Origin: Neobacillus novalis NBRC 102450 | Lineage (GTDB): Bacteria > Bacillota > Bacilli > Bacillales > Cytobacillaceae | Length of the DNA stretch: 64,000 nt | Reading direction: 5' to 3' | Assembly (NCBI RefSeq): GCF_001591805.1 | Contig: NZ_BCVP01000012.1 | Location: forward strand, 1 to 64,000 | Shown here: positions 53,095 through 61,881 of the stretch, piece after piece | How the letters are laid out: each line of letters starts with the position of its first letter | Position numbering within the stretch: the first letter of the stretch is position 1 | Made by a program: the position numbers and the translations under genes | Notes under the pieces: generated by a model | Database searches by the model: none | Told to the model about the DNA's origin: nothing | The model's input: the letters and a program-made list of their open reading frames with translations, nothing else

Positions 53095-53127
53095 AATTAT
53101 TAGAATTAATCACCTATTCTAATAATT
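53095..53127. promoter_or_regulatory. 12-bp inverted repeat upstream of yodL
   Basis: AATTATTAGAAT (53095-53106) and ATTCTAATAATT (53116-53127) are exact complements 9 bases apart, immediately upstream of the yodL ribosome site. It may be an operator or a hairpin at the mRNA 5' end. Confidence 0.5.
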
Positions 53128-53139
53128 AGCCATTCACCT

Positions 53140-53178
53140 TGTCGAATCCTCCATAGAAACTCCACTATTTTTGTCGAA
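53140..53178. promoter_or_regulatory. Two Spo0A boxes upstream of yodL
   Basis: TGTCGAA occurs at 53140-53146 and at 53172-53178, both in TTGTCGAAT context, 32 bases (about three helical turns) apart and in the same orientation. TGTCGAA is the consensus Spo0A box. Confidence 0.7.
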
Positions 53179-53278
53179 TACCATTATTTTTATCTAAAAA
53201 AGATGTTTCAAGGGAGAAAAAAAACGAATGAGCTGCTCCCATCATCTATCGTAAAAGGAATCTAACGCTAATAGATTC

Positions 53279-53452
53279 TTATTCATCTTCTACCTCTTCG
53301 TCAATAATGCTCTTTTCAATTAAATATTCAAACGTTATATCTGCAAGCTCTTCTAATTCTTCTTCACTAGGAACGTATCCCCTTTTCACAAGCTCATGAA
53401 AGAAAAATTCGGCAATCTCTTCTGTATCGATAAATACTTCAATTTCTCTCAT
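53279..53452 (-). CDS. yozD: YozD-like small acidic protein
   Basis: A 57-residue acidic protein, MREIEVFIDTEEIAEFF..., with LVKRGYVPSEEELEELADITFEYL, matching YozD of B. subtilis, which also lies beside yodL. Function unknown. I start at the ATG at 53452 because GGGGGCG is 8 bases ahead; an ATG two codons earlier lies too close to that site. Confidence 0.8.
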   Translation of the reverse strand: MREIEVFIDTEEIAEFFFHELVKRGYVPSEEELEELADITFEYLIEKSIIDEEVEDE

Positions 53453-53644
53453 TAGCATCGCCCCCTTTTTAGAGAATGTATGATGAATATAGCTTTTTCA
53501 TGCCATTTACGTTTTGTAATGAACAGGTATACCTCTAAGGCTATATAGATAGTTTTTTAGAACCTTTTATTTAACAAGAGACCATGTCTATTTTCGCATG
53601 GACAAGCATAGGATGATTGAAAAGAACATTATGAGGTGATGAGG

Positions 53645-53812
53645 ATGTCATATTTTCAATTAAAGCTTGAGGCATGGATAGAAGATGTAAATCGGGAGGA
53701 TGGGTTCACCCTCCGTCTGTTTGAAAAGATTACTGACACGATGTTTTTTCTGATTAAATGGGCCGGAATTCCCTTTGTTTTGTATTTATTTATTGAAATA
53801 TCCAGATGGTAA
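53645..53812 (+). CDS. Small membrane-associated protein (55 residues)
   Basis: MSYFQLKLEAWIEDVN..., ending in a hydrophobic helix (FFLIKWAGIPFVLYLFIEIS). An amphipathic front and one C-terminal membrane segment. GAGGTGATGAGG precedes the ATG. The stop (ending 53812) directly abuts the stop of the convergent yodN-like gene. I do not recognise the family. Confidence 0.65.
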   Translation: MSYFQLKLEAWIEDVNREDGFTLRLFEKITDTMFFLIKWAGIPFVLYLFIEISRW

Positions 53813-54508
53813 CTATACATGGCTTTTGCCATCATTGCTTCCTAGACTTTCTAATTTCCGGAGAATCACCCGCATTACTTGATAGTATTCCTGATCCTGA
53901 AACATTTCATATAATATCCGGTAATCATTAAATATGTCCAAAAGGTTGTCAATTAATTCCTTTTTCTCTTTCTTTCGTTCAATTTCTTCGAATTCCGCTT
54001 TTCTTACCATGTTTGGTGTTGTAGGTATACTTGCTGCCTTTTCCTGCTTATTCACTAAGTATAGGAGTCCCAGCTTTTGAATAAATGTATCAGCATTCTC
54101 CGCATCTGCTACAAGTGTCAGTTCCTCTTCACCTGCTTCGAGCCATTCCCCATCACTTACCCTAGATAACTCATAAATGACATCTTCCCAGGCGTCTTCT
54201 TTGTAACGCCAAATCTCTGTTCGAAAGCCAACCACTTTAAATAAATCTGCACCATACCCACTGACTTGAACTAAATCTCCAAAGAAAAACTTATATTCGA
54301 TATCAATTTGTTCTTGCTCCAATACCGTGCCTTCATACTCCGAAAGTAATTGTAAGGCGGATTCAATGAACAGACCATCACTTTTATTTACTTCATACAC
54401 GTACTTTCCGTCGAGCCATTTGACATCAGTTATCCTGCCGACAGTACCATATATAGTAATCACGACCGTATCACCGATCTTATAATTCGGTTTTTTCCTC
54501 TTTGTCAT
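53813..54508 (-). CDS. yodN: YodN-like protein
   Basis: A 231-residue cytosolic protein at the place of B. subtilis yodN. Two short SH3-like stretches (YKIGDTVVITIYGTVGRI at about 8-25; FFFGDLVQVSGYGADLFKVV at about 75-95) look like a repeat of a K/DTV-G-R beta motif, followed by a C-terminal helical part. Function unknown. The ATG at 54508 follows GAGGGG; an upstream TTG at 54526 is less likely. Confidence 0.75.
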   Translation of the reverse strand: MTKRKKPNYKIGDTVVITIYGTVGRITDVKWLDGKYVYEVNKSDGLFIESALQLLSEYEGTVLEQEQIDIEYKFFFGDLVQVSGYGADLFKVVGFRTEIWRYKEDAWEDVIYELSRVSDGEWLEAGEEELTLVADAENADTFIQKLGLLYLVNKQEKAASIPTTPNMVRKAEFEEIERKKEKKELIDNLLDIFNDYRILYEMFQDQEYYQVMRVILRKLESLGSNDGKSHV

Positions 54509-54601
54509 GTCCTCCCATCCCCTCAAAAAATAAGCCGTGAATTTTGATTACAATAGTATATGCACCGCCTGAAATAAAAGCGCATGGCATTTATAAAATG
54601 G

Positions 54602-54629
54602 AAAAATCGCCTCCGATAATGAGGCGATT
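54602..54629 (-). terminator. Terminator of yozE
   Basis: AATCGCCTC / GAGGCGATT, 9 bp, followed on the minus strand by TTTTCC, ten bases after the yozE stop. Confidence 0.85.
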
Positions 54630-54638
54630 CATACTCAC

Positions 54639-54866
54639 TTATATTTTGTTTTCTGAACTCAGATAGAGCTGCCAAGCTTCGTCAAAGACAGTCATCGAAT
54701 CTAAATAATGTCCATTTAGTTCTAGGTATGAACTAAGTTCATGGTAATCATCTGCCGATTTCGGAAAGGCAACATCCAAAAAAGCCGCATTTGCAAATAA
54801 ACTTATGGTATCCTTTGGGGCCGGGTGTCTATAGTTCATTAAAAAGTGATAAAAAGATTTCCTCAT
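54639..54866 (-). CDS. yozE: YozE family SAM-like helical protein
   Basis: A 75-residue protein with the YozE pattern SFYHFLMNYRHP, LFANAAFLDVAFPKSADDYHELSSYLE and a C-terminal FDEAWQLY. The fold is a small helical SAM-like domain; function unknown. In the B. subtilis order it lies between yodN and yokU, as here. Confidence 0.92.
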   Translation of the reverse strand: MRKSFYHFLMNYRHPAPKDTISLFANAAFLDVAFPKSADDYHELSSYLELNGHYLDSMTVFDEAWQLYLSSENKI

Positions 54867-54983
54867 CGTAAATCGCCCTTCTCAGCCAATTTCGTTTTTT
54901 CTTAGGACTACTATAACGAATCAACAAGTTATCGTCCAGTAATTTAAATACAAAAGGCAGCCTTAAATTTCAGGCTGCTTCCA

Positions 54984-55268
54984 TTATGATGAGAAGTCAA
55001 AATAATTCTTTTTCAGTAATCTCGGTATTTTCATTAGCTCTTCAAAGGAAATCACCTTTCCAATTTGCTTACAATCAATTAAATACAAATGATTTTCTAT
55101 TTCTTTTATTATTGGTTTGCTCTGATAAATCATCTCACAGTCCCGGCAGCAATAAGTGGGAGTTGCGCTAATTTCAATTGCCCGCGAGCCATCAGGTAAT
55201 TCCCAGAAAACGGAGTCAGTAGTATGATTGACATTTATCCCGCTGCACCATTCACATGCAATTTCCAC
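54984..55268 (-). CDS. yokU: YokU-like zinc-binding protein
   Basis: A 94-residue protein with CEWC and CCRDC knuckles, E-L-P-D-G-S-R-A-I-E-I in between, as in YokU. It directly follows kamA (12 bases), as in B. subtilis, and is likely cotranscribed. GGGGTGG lies a few bases ahead of the GTG at 55268, which gives the family-typical short lead to the first Cys. Confidence 0.8.
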   Translation of the reverse strand: MEIACEWCSGINVNHTTDSVFWELPDGSRAIEISATPTYCCRDCEMIYQSKPIIKEIENHLYLIDCKQIGKVISFEELMKIPRLLKKNYFDFSS

Positions 55269-55279
55269 CAAGTCCACCC

Positions 55280-56719
55280 CTATTCCTTAATTGGCTCTGC
55301 CGAATTGACTGCATTTTTCGTTTCTTGGCTGTCCTTTTCTTTCTCTTTCAATGCCCTAAATTTCTTATCCTTTAATTCATCGCGCTTACCTCGTTTATCC
55401 TTTAAAGTCGTATGGTCAGGATTTTGATTGTAGTCCTTGCGGCGATTTAGCCTTGTCAACCCTTCAGGTACAAGATTAAAATGTTGATCATTCATGATAC
55501 CGGCAATGCCGGCAAGCGACCGTTTCTCTTCCATATCAGGATAAATTTCTTGAAAATAGCCTTCTGCTCTGCCGGGCAGATAATTTTCAGGCTCCGGATA
55601 GGAGGTAATCACCCCTTCAAAATTACGAAGGACGACCTTTTCAGGACTTTGCGAAATTAAATAGTTCGGCTGCAGGGCAATTTTTCCACCGCCGCCAGGG
55701 GCATCAACAACAAAAGTAGGTACGGCGTATCCAGACGTATGGCCGCGAAGCCCCTCAATAATTTCGAGTCCCTTTGAAACTGGAGCCCGAAAATGGCCAA
55801 TTCCTTCTGACAGGTCACATTGATAAATATAGTATGGGCGGACACGAATTTTCACCAAATCGTGCATCAGTCTTTTCATAATTGGCACACTGTCATTGAT
55901 TCCTGCTAGGATAACAGACTGATTGCCAACCGGAACGCCGGCGTTAGCGAGCATTTCACATGCCCTTTTCGAATCCTCGGTAATCTCGATTGAAGTATTG
56001 AAATGGGTATTTAGCCAAATCGGATGATATTTTTTCAAAATGTTACAGAGGTTTTCTGTAATTCTTTGCGGGAACACCACTGGTGCCCGTGTACCAATCC
56101 GGATAATTTCAACATGGTCGATTTCACGTAAATTTTTTAGGATATATTCCAAAATATTATCGTTGATTAACAGGCCATCTCCCCCGGAAATTAATACATC
56201 GCGGACCTGTGGTGTCTGCCTTATATAGGAGATGGCGGCATCAAGCTGTTTCTTTGGCACCCCCATTCCAATTTGTCCGGAAAAGCGTCTTCTTGTACAA
56301 TAACGGCAATACATCGAACATTGATTAGTAACTAGGAAAAGGACACGGTCAGGATAACGGTGCGTTAAGCCTGGTACCGGCGAATCCTCATCCTCATATA
56401 ATGGGTCTTCAAGGTCATATTTTGTTTTATAAATTTCCTTTGAAATCGGCACGGATTGCATTCTGATTGGGCAGCGCGGATCGTCAGGATTCATTAACGA
56501 AGCATAATAGGGTGTGATATTTAAGGGAATTGTTTTCGTCGAAATCCTGACACCCTCTTCTTCATCGGGAGTTAAGTTAATCACCTTTTTTAAATCATCT
56601 AATGTCCGGATTGTATTCGTTAATTGCCAAAGCCAATCGTTCCACTGCTCTTCGGTAACATCTTTCCAAAGCTCGATATCTTGCCAATGCCTGTTTGGTT
56701 TAAATAAAAATTGCTTCAT
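55280..56719 (-). CDS. kamA: L-lysine 2,3-aminomutase
   Basis: A 479-residue radical SAM and PLP enzyme that converts L-lysine to L-beta-lysine. The [4Fe-4S] motif is C134-x3-C138-x2-C141 (NQCSMYCRYCTRR) and the PLP lysine is K346 in APGGGGKIAL. The C-terminal 60 residues are Lys/Arg/Asp-rich, beyond the catalytic fold. A canonical sigma-54 promoter lies 37-53 bases upstream, just after the regulator gene with its own terminator. The yodP acetyltransferase (ablB) is nearby, so N-acetyl-beta-lysine could be made. Confidence 0.96.
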   Translation of the reverse strand: MKQFLFKPNRHWQDIELWKDVTEEQWNDWLWQLTNTIRTLDDLKKVINLTPDEEEGVRISTKTIPLNITPYYASLMNPDDPRCPIRMQSVPISKEIYKTKYDLEDPLYEDEDSPVPGLTHRYPDRVLFLVTNQCSMYCRYCTRRRFSGQIGMGVPKKQLDAAISYIRQTPQVRDVLISGGDGLLINDNILEYILKNLREIDHVEIIRIGTRAPVVFPQRITENLCNILKKYHPIWLNTHFNTSIEITEDSKRACEMLANAGVPVGNQSVILAGINDSVPIMKRLMHDLVKIRVRPYYIYQCDLSEGIGHFRAPVSKGLEIIEGLRGHTSGYAVPTFVVDAPGGGGKIALQPNYLISQSPEKVVLRNFEGVITSYPEPENYLPGRAEGYFQEIYPDMEEKRSLAGIAGIMNDQHFNLVPEGLTRLNRRKDYNQNPDHTTLKDKRGKRDELKDKKFRALKEKEKDSQETKNAVNSAEPIKE

Positions 56720-56755
56720 TATGAATTCCCCCTTAGCCTGCTTTACTTAATACTA

Positions 56756-56772
56756 TGCAAGAAGCGTGCCAA
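56756..56772 (-). promoter_or_regulatory. Sigma-54 (SigL) promoter of kamA
   Basis: The minus strand reads TTGGCAC-GCTTC-TTGCA, an exact TGGCAC-N5-TTGCA -24/-12 element. Transcription would begin near 56745, 26 bases before the kamA ATG. Confidence 0.9.
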
Positions 56773-56837
56773 CTCCATGAAATGCTTTTGGATGTGCATT
56801 TGATTGAAAATTCGTATTCTTCAGCCTTTAATCAATG

Positions 56838-56861
56838 AAAAAACTGCCGAAAAATCGGCAG
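56838..56861 (-). terminator. Terminator of the sigma-54 regulator
   Basis: CTGCCGA / TCGGCAG, 7 bp, loop of 4, followed on the minus strand by TTTTTT. It begins just after the regulator's stop and separates it from kamA. Confidence 0.85.
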
Positions 56862-56862
56862 C

Positions 56863-58257
56863 TTAGGGGGTCATTTTTTTCATTTTATATTGCAAGGTTT
56901 GTCTGGGGATCTCTAAAAGCTTCGCCGCTTGATTAACATTCCCATCACATAAATCAAGGGCATTACGGATAAGACTTTTTTCTAATGCTTCAATATTTTT
57001 TCTTAATGATAGACTTTCAGCTGGAACGCTTTTACTTTTTGGAGGGTCGGGATGATGTTTTAACATGTGAGGCAAATCCTCAAACTTCAGGAACTTGTCC
57101 TCACATACGTTCATCATATATTCGATGGTGTGTTTTAATTCGCGCACATTCCCGGGCCAATGATAGCCGGTAAAGAATAACTCCAGCTTCTTCTCCATGC
57201 CATGAATGTCTTTCGCCAATTTCCGATTAAATTCCTTAATAAAGTAATCAGTTAAGAATAAGATGTCATCTTTGCGATCCCGTAACGGGAGCAGCGAAAA
57301 GGTAAACACATTTAAGCGGTAAAAAAGGTCGGAGCGGAGCACCTGATTTTGGAGGGCAATGCTTGGATGCACATTCATCGCTGCGATGACTCTCACATCG
57401 ACCGATATGTTTTGCGAACCGCCAACCTTTCTAACCATCCCATCCTCTAAAACTCTTAATAGCTTTGCCTGCAGTTCAATCGGCATAGTATGTAGTTCAT
57501 CAAGGAAAAGGGTTCCGCCATCAGCAAGTTCAAATAACCCTTTCCGATCAACAGCTCCTGTATAGCTGCCTTTTGCTGTTCCAAAAAGAATACTTTCTAA
57601 CAACGTTTCAGGAATCGCCGCACAATTTTGCGCAATAAACGCACCACTCGAGCGGTGTGATTCGTGATGAATTCCTTGAACGAATAATTCTTTTCCCGTT
57701 CCCGATTCGCCGTAAACGAGAATGGGGGAATCTGATTTTGCGAGTTTCCTTGCCTCGTCCTTCATGCTAATAAAGGCGGGATTAACAGATACTAAATCAC
57801 CGAAGGTATAATTCACTTGCTTTAATACCTTTTTCCGACTGCCTTTGTTTAAGCCCTTTTGTAAATCTAATAGACTTTCGGCAAGAAGCTTCATCCTTGA
57901 GTAGTCCTTAGCTATTTCAACAGCACCGATAATTTCTTCGCCAAGAAGGATAGGCAGGGTTGTATTAATCGTATCAATTCTCGTCCCATGGATATTTAAG
58001 TACACTTGTGTCTGATTGAAAATAGGCTTCCCCGTTTTAATCACCTTTAACAAGGTACTTGACTCTTTTGTCAGCGAGGGAAATGCGTCAATTAAGTACT
58101 TTCCCTGCACTTCCTTCACATCCATGCCATCATGCTTCGCCGCGACTTCATTATAAAAAATCGTCTTTCCATCTGTATTGACAACATGAATCCCTTCATC
58201 AATACTTTTTAGAATTGCACTAAGAACTTCTTGCGTCAATGCAGTTAATTGAACCAT
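56863..58257 (-). CDS. Sigma-54-dependent regulator with PAS domain (RocR-like)
   Basis: A 464-residue enhancer-binding protein: N-terminal PAS domain (about 8-120, ILKSIDEGIHVVNTDGK), AAA+ domain with Walker A GESGTGKE (183-190), sigma-54-contacting GSYTGA (230-235, for GAFTGA), Walker B GTLFLDELH, and a C-terminal Fis-type helix-turn-helix (NVNQAAKLLEIPRQTLQYKMKK). It lies directly upstream of the sigma-54 promoter of kamA and almost certainly activates it, perhaps sensing lysine or a product through PAS. AGGTGA precedes the ATG. Confidence 0.93.
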   Translation of the reverse strand: MVQLTALTQEVLSAILKSIDEGIHVVNTDGKTIFYNEVAAKHDGMDVKEVQGKYLIDAFPSLTKESSTLLKVIKTGKPIFNQTQVYLNIHGTRIDTINTTLPILLGEEIIGAVEIAKDYSRMKLLAESLLDLQKGLNKGSRKKVLKQVNYTFGDLVSVNPAFISMKDEARKLAKSDSPILVYGESGTGKELFVQGIHHESHRSSGAFIAQNCAAIPETLLESILFGTAKGSYTGAVDRKGLFELADGGTLFLDELHTMPIELQAKLLRVLEDGMVRKVGGSQNISVDVRVIAAMNVHPSIALQNQVLRSDLFYRLNVFTFSLLPLRDRKDDILFLTDYFIKEFNRKLAKDIHGMEKKLELFFTGYHWPGNVRELKHTIEYMMNVCEDKFLKFEDLPHMLKHHPDPPKSKSVPAESLSLRKNIEALEKSLIRNALDLCDGNVNQAAKLLEIPRQTLQYKMKKMTP

Positions 58258-58324
58258 TTATGTCACCTGCCCTTCTGAACGAGCTGCAAAGGTGCCGAAA
58301 AGCTGTCACCTCTAAGCCCGATTT

Positions 58325-59179
58325 TTAGCAGTTTGCCAGATTTTTAACCCACATATTCATATTTTCAAGCTTGTCATAAATATAGCAATTATTCATCAAC
58401 CTTCCACGGTACGAATATCCGAGCTGATATAACACGGCATTCATGCCAAAGGATAACGACCTAGCAATCGAATAAGCACAAAAGATTCCTTGGCCTTTCA
58501 ACTCAGCTTCCAGTTCTTGAAGAATAATCTTCATTAGGCCGTATTTTCTGTGTTCCGTTAATGTTGCGCAATCTGTTAATTCAGCATTCTTATAAAAAGC
58601 ATTTATTTCTGCAGAAGCAGCACTGACAATTTTTCCTTGATAGAAAAAGACATAATAGACCGTTCCCTCCTGCATCGCCTTTTTTACATATTCCGGATGA
58701 TGCAACGGGGTTGGATAGATTTGAAATACTTGCCGGTACAGCGCCGCAAGCTCCGCCGCACAGCTTTCGTCAGCCTTCCTTAATTCATATTCCTTTGGCG
58801 GATACGCTTTTTGGATGGAGGTATCTAATTGATAAATACTGCGAATCATTCCATCCTCTGTTATCCAATGATCATTTCGCTTGCGCTCCTGTGTGTAAAA
58901 CTTTGAATAGAAATGGGCATCCGAACCAAGAAAATAGCGATCGACAACCGCTTCAGGCTGAAGGCCATATTCAAAAAACAGCAGACAATCTTCGCTGCGG
59001 CCTTTGATAATTAACTTTTCAGCCTGATGTTGTTCAACGAGCTCTTCGGCTTTTTCTAACAGTAATTTTGTATTTCCACGATAATTATCGACACGGATAC
59101 GTTTATTAAAAGGATCTAGATAAACCTCGAGGAAATAACTGCTTCCCTCCAGGTAAATGGTGGATGCCGTTTGGTTCAT
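58325..59179 (-). CDS. ablB: Beta-lysine N-acetyltransferase (YodP/AblB)
   Basis: A 284-residue protein with a C-terminal GNAT domain (about 140-270). The acetyl-CoA region is suggested by AELTDCATLTEHRKYGLMKIILQ. In methanogens and B. subtilis, AblB acetylates beta-lysine formed by AblA/KamA. It sits between yodQ and the sigma-54 regulator. I start at ATG 59179, with AGGGGTG 9 bases ahead; the GTG at 59188 lies inside that site. Confidence 0.87.
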   Translation of the reverse strand: MNQTASTIYLEGSSYFLEVYLDPFNKRIRVDNYRGNTKLLLEKAEELVEQHQAEKLIIKGRSEDCLLFFEYGLQPEAVVDRYFLGSDAHFYSKFYTQERKRNDHWITEDGMIRSIYQLDTSIQKAYPPKEYELRKADESCAAELAALYRQVFQIYPTPLHHPEYVKKAMQEGTVYYVFFYQGKIVSAASAEINAFYKNAELTDCATLTEHRKYGLMKIILQELEAELKGQGIFCAYSIARSLSFGMNAVLYQLGYSYRGRLMNNCYIYDKLENMNMWVKNLANC

Positions 59180-59221
59180 CCATTTCACCCCTGAATCTAT
59201 AATAATCTACGAAAACCCCGC

Positions 59222-60508
59222 TTACTTATTATTTTCTGAAACGTCATTGACACCACACCAACGCAGTAATGTTAGGGCAATGATCTCACTTGCAGCGAAC
59301 ATATCTTCAAGGTCAATATGCTCATTGGCATCGTGAGCGGTTTCAGTTATCCCTGGTCCGAAGACGACCACTGGAGTATTGCCAACAGTAGATAGTATCC
59401 CTCCATCCGTACCCCAGGGACTTGCTTCGATGATAGGGCTGACCCCCTGGACTTCGCTAAAACTACTTGTAAGTGCATTCATTAATGGATGATCACTTTC
59501 AAGATTACCCGGAAGCCATCTCCCGCCAAACCACTCAATTTGCAGCGGATTTTCGCGGAACCATTCATCCTGTTGATTCCATTCCCGCAAAGCATTCTCC
59601 ATTTCCATTTGTGCCGCTTCGATCGTTTCTTCCGGAGATACACCCATTCTCCCCTCGATAATAGCGGTGTCAGGCACTGAAGATGGCCATTCTCCGCTTG
59701 CTATTTTTCCAATATTAATTGGGATGGGAATGGGAATTTTATCAAAGAGAGGGTCTGTAATCCTGGCATTTCGATCTTTCTCTAATTGTTGTAATCCTTG
59801 AATGACTACCACTGATTTCTCAATTGCACTTACCCCTTCGTATCTCGTTCCGCCATGTGCTGCCCTGCCTCTTACCGTAATTCGGAACCACATCGAGCCC
59901 TGCTGTTTCGGGAAGATTTTCATATTGGTCGGCTCTGGAATAATCGCCCCATCAGCTTGATACCCACGCAGTACGGCAGCAAGTGTACCGGCTCCGCCGC
60001 TTTCTTCCTCAATCACACTTTGAAAGATGACATCCCCTTTAAGCTTTATTCCATTAGCAATTAACGCTTCAATCGCCATTAACAGAGATACATTCCCGCC
60101 CTTCATATCTGTTGCACCCCTGCCGTATAGCTTTCCACATTCAATCGTCCCGCTAAACGGGTCATGCCTCCAGCTAGACTCGTCTCCAACCGGAACGACA
60201 TCGATATGCCCGTTTAGAATAACCGATTTGCCGCCGCCTGTGCCTTTTAATACGGCAACTAAGTTAGGGTTTCCGTCGAAGCTTTTGCGGTCACAGAAAT
60301 AGGCAGGGTGGCCCTTAAGTTCATCACCGCCAAGTTCCCAAATATCAAGTGTTAAACCAAGCTGCCGGCATCTTTCAATGATAATCGCCTGTGTGCTGCT
60401 TTCCTTCCCCCTTGTGCTATTTTCCTGAACAAGTATTTGTAAAAGCCTTGCCCCTCTAGCTCGATTCTCCTTTAACCACTGTTTAATGCGGATTTCATGT
60501 TTCTTCAA
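59222..60508 (-). CDS. yodQ: ArgE/DapE-family deacylase (YodQ)
   Basis: A 428-residue M20 metallopeptidase/deacylase. Metal ligands are in NGHIDVVP, GRGATDMKGG, EEESGGAG and EPTNMKIF, and the late His in HDANEHID. The B. subtilis homologue is in the same kamA block; it may remove the acetyl (or another acyl) group from the beta-lysine pathway. GAGGAG lies 8 bases before the TTG at 60508; the GTG at 60517 overlaps the ribosome site. Confidence 0.9.
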   Translation of the reverse strand: MKKHEIRIKQWLKENRARGARLLQILVQENSTRGKESSTQAIIIERCRQLGLTLDIWELGGDELKGHPAYFCDRKSFDGNPNLVAVLKGTGGGKSVILNGHIDVVPVGDESSWRHDPFSGTIECGKLYGRGATDMKGGNVSLLMAIEALIANGIKLKGDVIFQSVIEEESGGAGTLAAVLRGYQADGAIIPEPTNMKIFPKQQGSMWFRITVRGRAAHGGTRYEGVSAIEKSVVVIQGLQQLEKDRNARITDPLFDKIPIPIPINIGKIASGEWPSSVPDTAIIEGRMGVSPEETIEAAQMEMENALREWNQQDEWFRENPLQIEWFGGRWLPGNLESDHPLMNALTSSFSEVQGVSPIIEASPWGTDGGILSTVGNTPVVVFGPGITETAHDANEHIDLEDMFAASEIIALTLLRWCGVNDVSENNK

Positions 60509-60538
60509 ATGATTCACTCCTCATCGCCAGTTTTATGC

Positions 60539-61204
60539 TTAGTACGGGATGCTGCGAACATTTTGACTTATTTTAAATTCACACCCTGTTTTATTGATCA
60601 CATCCTCCACGTTAAAGGGGGCAAACAACTCTGTTAAAAGAAGGCCTTCTCCGGTTACTTGAAAAACAGCTAAATCTGTCACGATAAGATTGACACATGA
60701 TGATGAGGTTAATGGCAGTGAGCAGGAGGTAACTATTTTTGGGTTTCCATGTTTGTCACAATGATTCATGACCACAATCACTTTTTTCGCTTTTTGAGCG
60801 AGTTCCATCGCTCCGCCCATGCCTGGAACCTTTTTCCCCGGCACAATCCAGTTGGCAAGGTCGCCATTCTGACTAACCTGAAGTGAACCCAGAATGGTAA
60901 TATCGACTCTCCCTTTGCGAATCATCCCAAAAGCAATCGAACTGTCACAATAGGAACCGCCGCTATTCAGCGTGACGGGAAATCCGCCTGCATTGCATAA
61001 GTTTTCATCTTCTTCTCCTTTAGCTGGACTCGGTCCCATTCCGGTAATGCCGTTTTCGGCGTGAAACATTACCATTGTCTCTGCCGATAAATGATTGGGA
61101 ACAAGAGAAGGGATGCCAATCCCAAGGTTAACAACCATTCCACTTTGAATTTCCTCAGCAGCCCTTTTGGCCATTTGGCTGCGGCTGTCTACTCCCATGC
61201 CCAT
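60539..61204 (-). CDS. yodR: CoA-transferase subunit B (YodR)
   Basis: A 221-residue 3-oxoacid CoA-transferase B subunit: NLGIGIPSLV, and the catalytic-Glu region FHAENGITGMGP, with GGSYCDSSIAFGM and IVPGKKVPGMGGAMEL. It overlaps its partner yodS by 16 bases. Confidence 0.93.
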   Translation of the reverse strand: MGMGVDSRSQMAKRAAEEIQSGMVVNLGIGIPSLVPNHLSAETMVMFHAENGITGMGPSPAKGEEDENLCNAGGFPVTLNSGGSYCDSSIAFGMIRKGRVDITILGSLQVSQNGDLANWIVPGKKVPGMGGAMELAQKAKKVIVVMNHCDKHGNPKIVTSCSLPLTSSSCVNLIVTDLAVFQVTGEGLLLTELFAPFNVEDVINKTGCEFKISQNVRSIPY

Positions 61205-61881
61205 TTCCAGTTCACCCCCTTCGATGGAATCAGATAATCAACAAACACACCCGGGGTAATGATTTCTTCCGGATTAAGACTTCCGAGTGGAACAATTTCT
61301 TCAACCTCTGCAATGGTAATTGCCCCTGCCATTGCAACAATAGGATTTGTATTACGGGCACTTTTATCGTAGATTAAATTTCCATACTCATCGGCCTTTT
61401 TCGCATACACAATCGCCACCTCTGCCGTTAAGGCGGTTTCAATCAAATAGTCTTTCCCATCAAGCTGGAAGCGGGGTTTATCCTTGGAGACCAGCTCGTT
61501 GTCCATCCCGATATCAGATAAAAAAGCAGCTAACCCCACACCCCCGGCACGAATTCTTTCGGCTAAAATACCCTGCGGCGAAAACTCGACCTCAAGCTTT
61601 CCGTCATGCATCAGCTGACCGGCAATTGGGTTTGAACCAATATGTGAGGCAATTACTTTTACAGCTCTTTCCCGGCTGACTAATTTACCGATGCCGATAT
61701 CCGGAAAACCGGTATCATTTCCAATCAAGGTCAGCTCGCGAACACCTTTTTCAAGTATTCCATCGATGAGTGCCGGCGGCGACCCGACCCCGCCAAATCC
61801 GCCAAACATCAAGGTCATCCCCTCATGAAATAATTCTAAGACACGCTCCAAGGTTGTGATTTTTCCAAACGGATTCTCCAT
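61189..61881 (-). CDS. yodS: CoA-transferase subunit A (YodS)
   Basis: A 230-residue 3-oxoacid CoA-transferase A subunit with LMFGGFGGVGSPPALIDG, the CoA-binding GGVGLAAFLSD and the C-terminal glycine-rich/VEEIVPLGSL region. Its ATG immediately follows the yodT stop (TAGATG), so it is coupled. With YodR it forms one enzyme; the acyl substrate is inferred to be in lysine breakdown. Confidence 0.93.
   Translation of the reverse strand: MENPFGKITTLERVLELFHEGMTLMFGGFGGVGSPPALIDGILEKGVRELTLIGNDTGFPDIGIGKLVSRERAVKVIASHIGSNPIAGQLMHDGKLEVEFSPQGILAERIRAGGVGLAAFLSDIGMDNELVSKDKPRFQLDGKDYLIETALTAEVAIVYAKKADEYGNLIYDKSARNTNPIVAMAGAITIAEVEEIVPLGSLNPEEIITPGVFVDYLIPSKGVNWKWAWE

Noticed and set aside
58285-58297. 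Second sigma-54 promoter upstream of the regulator's neighbour (CGGCAC...TTGCA on the minus strand)
   Set aside because: The two elements are only 2 bases apart instead of 5, and the -24 half begins CGG rather than TGG.
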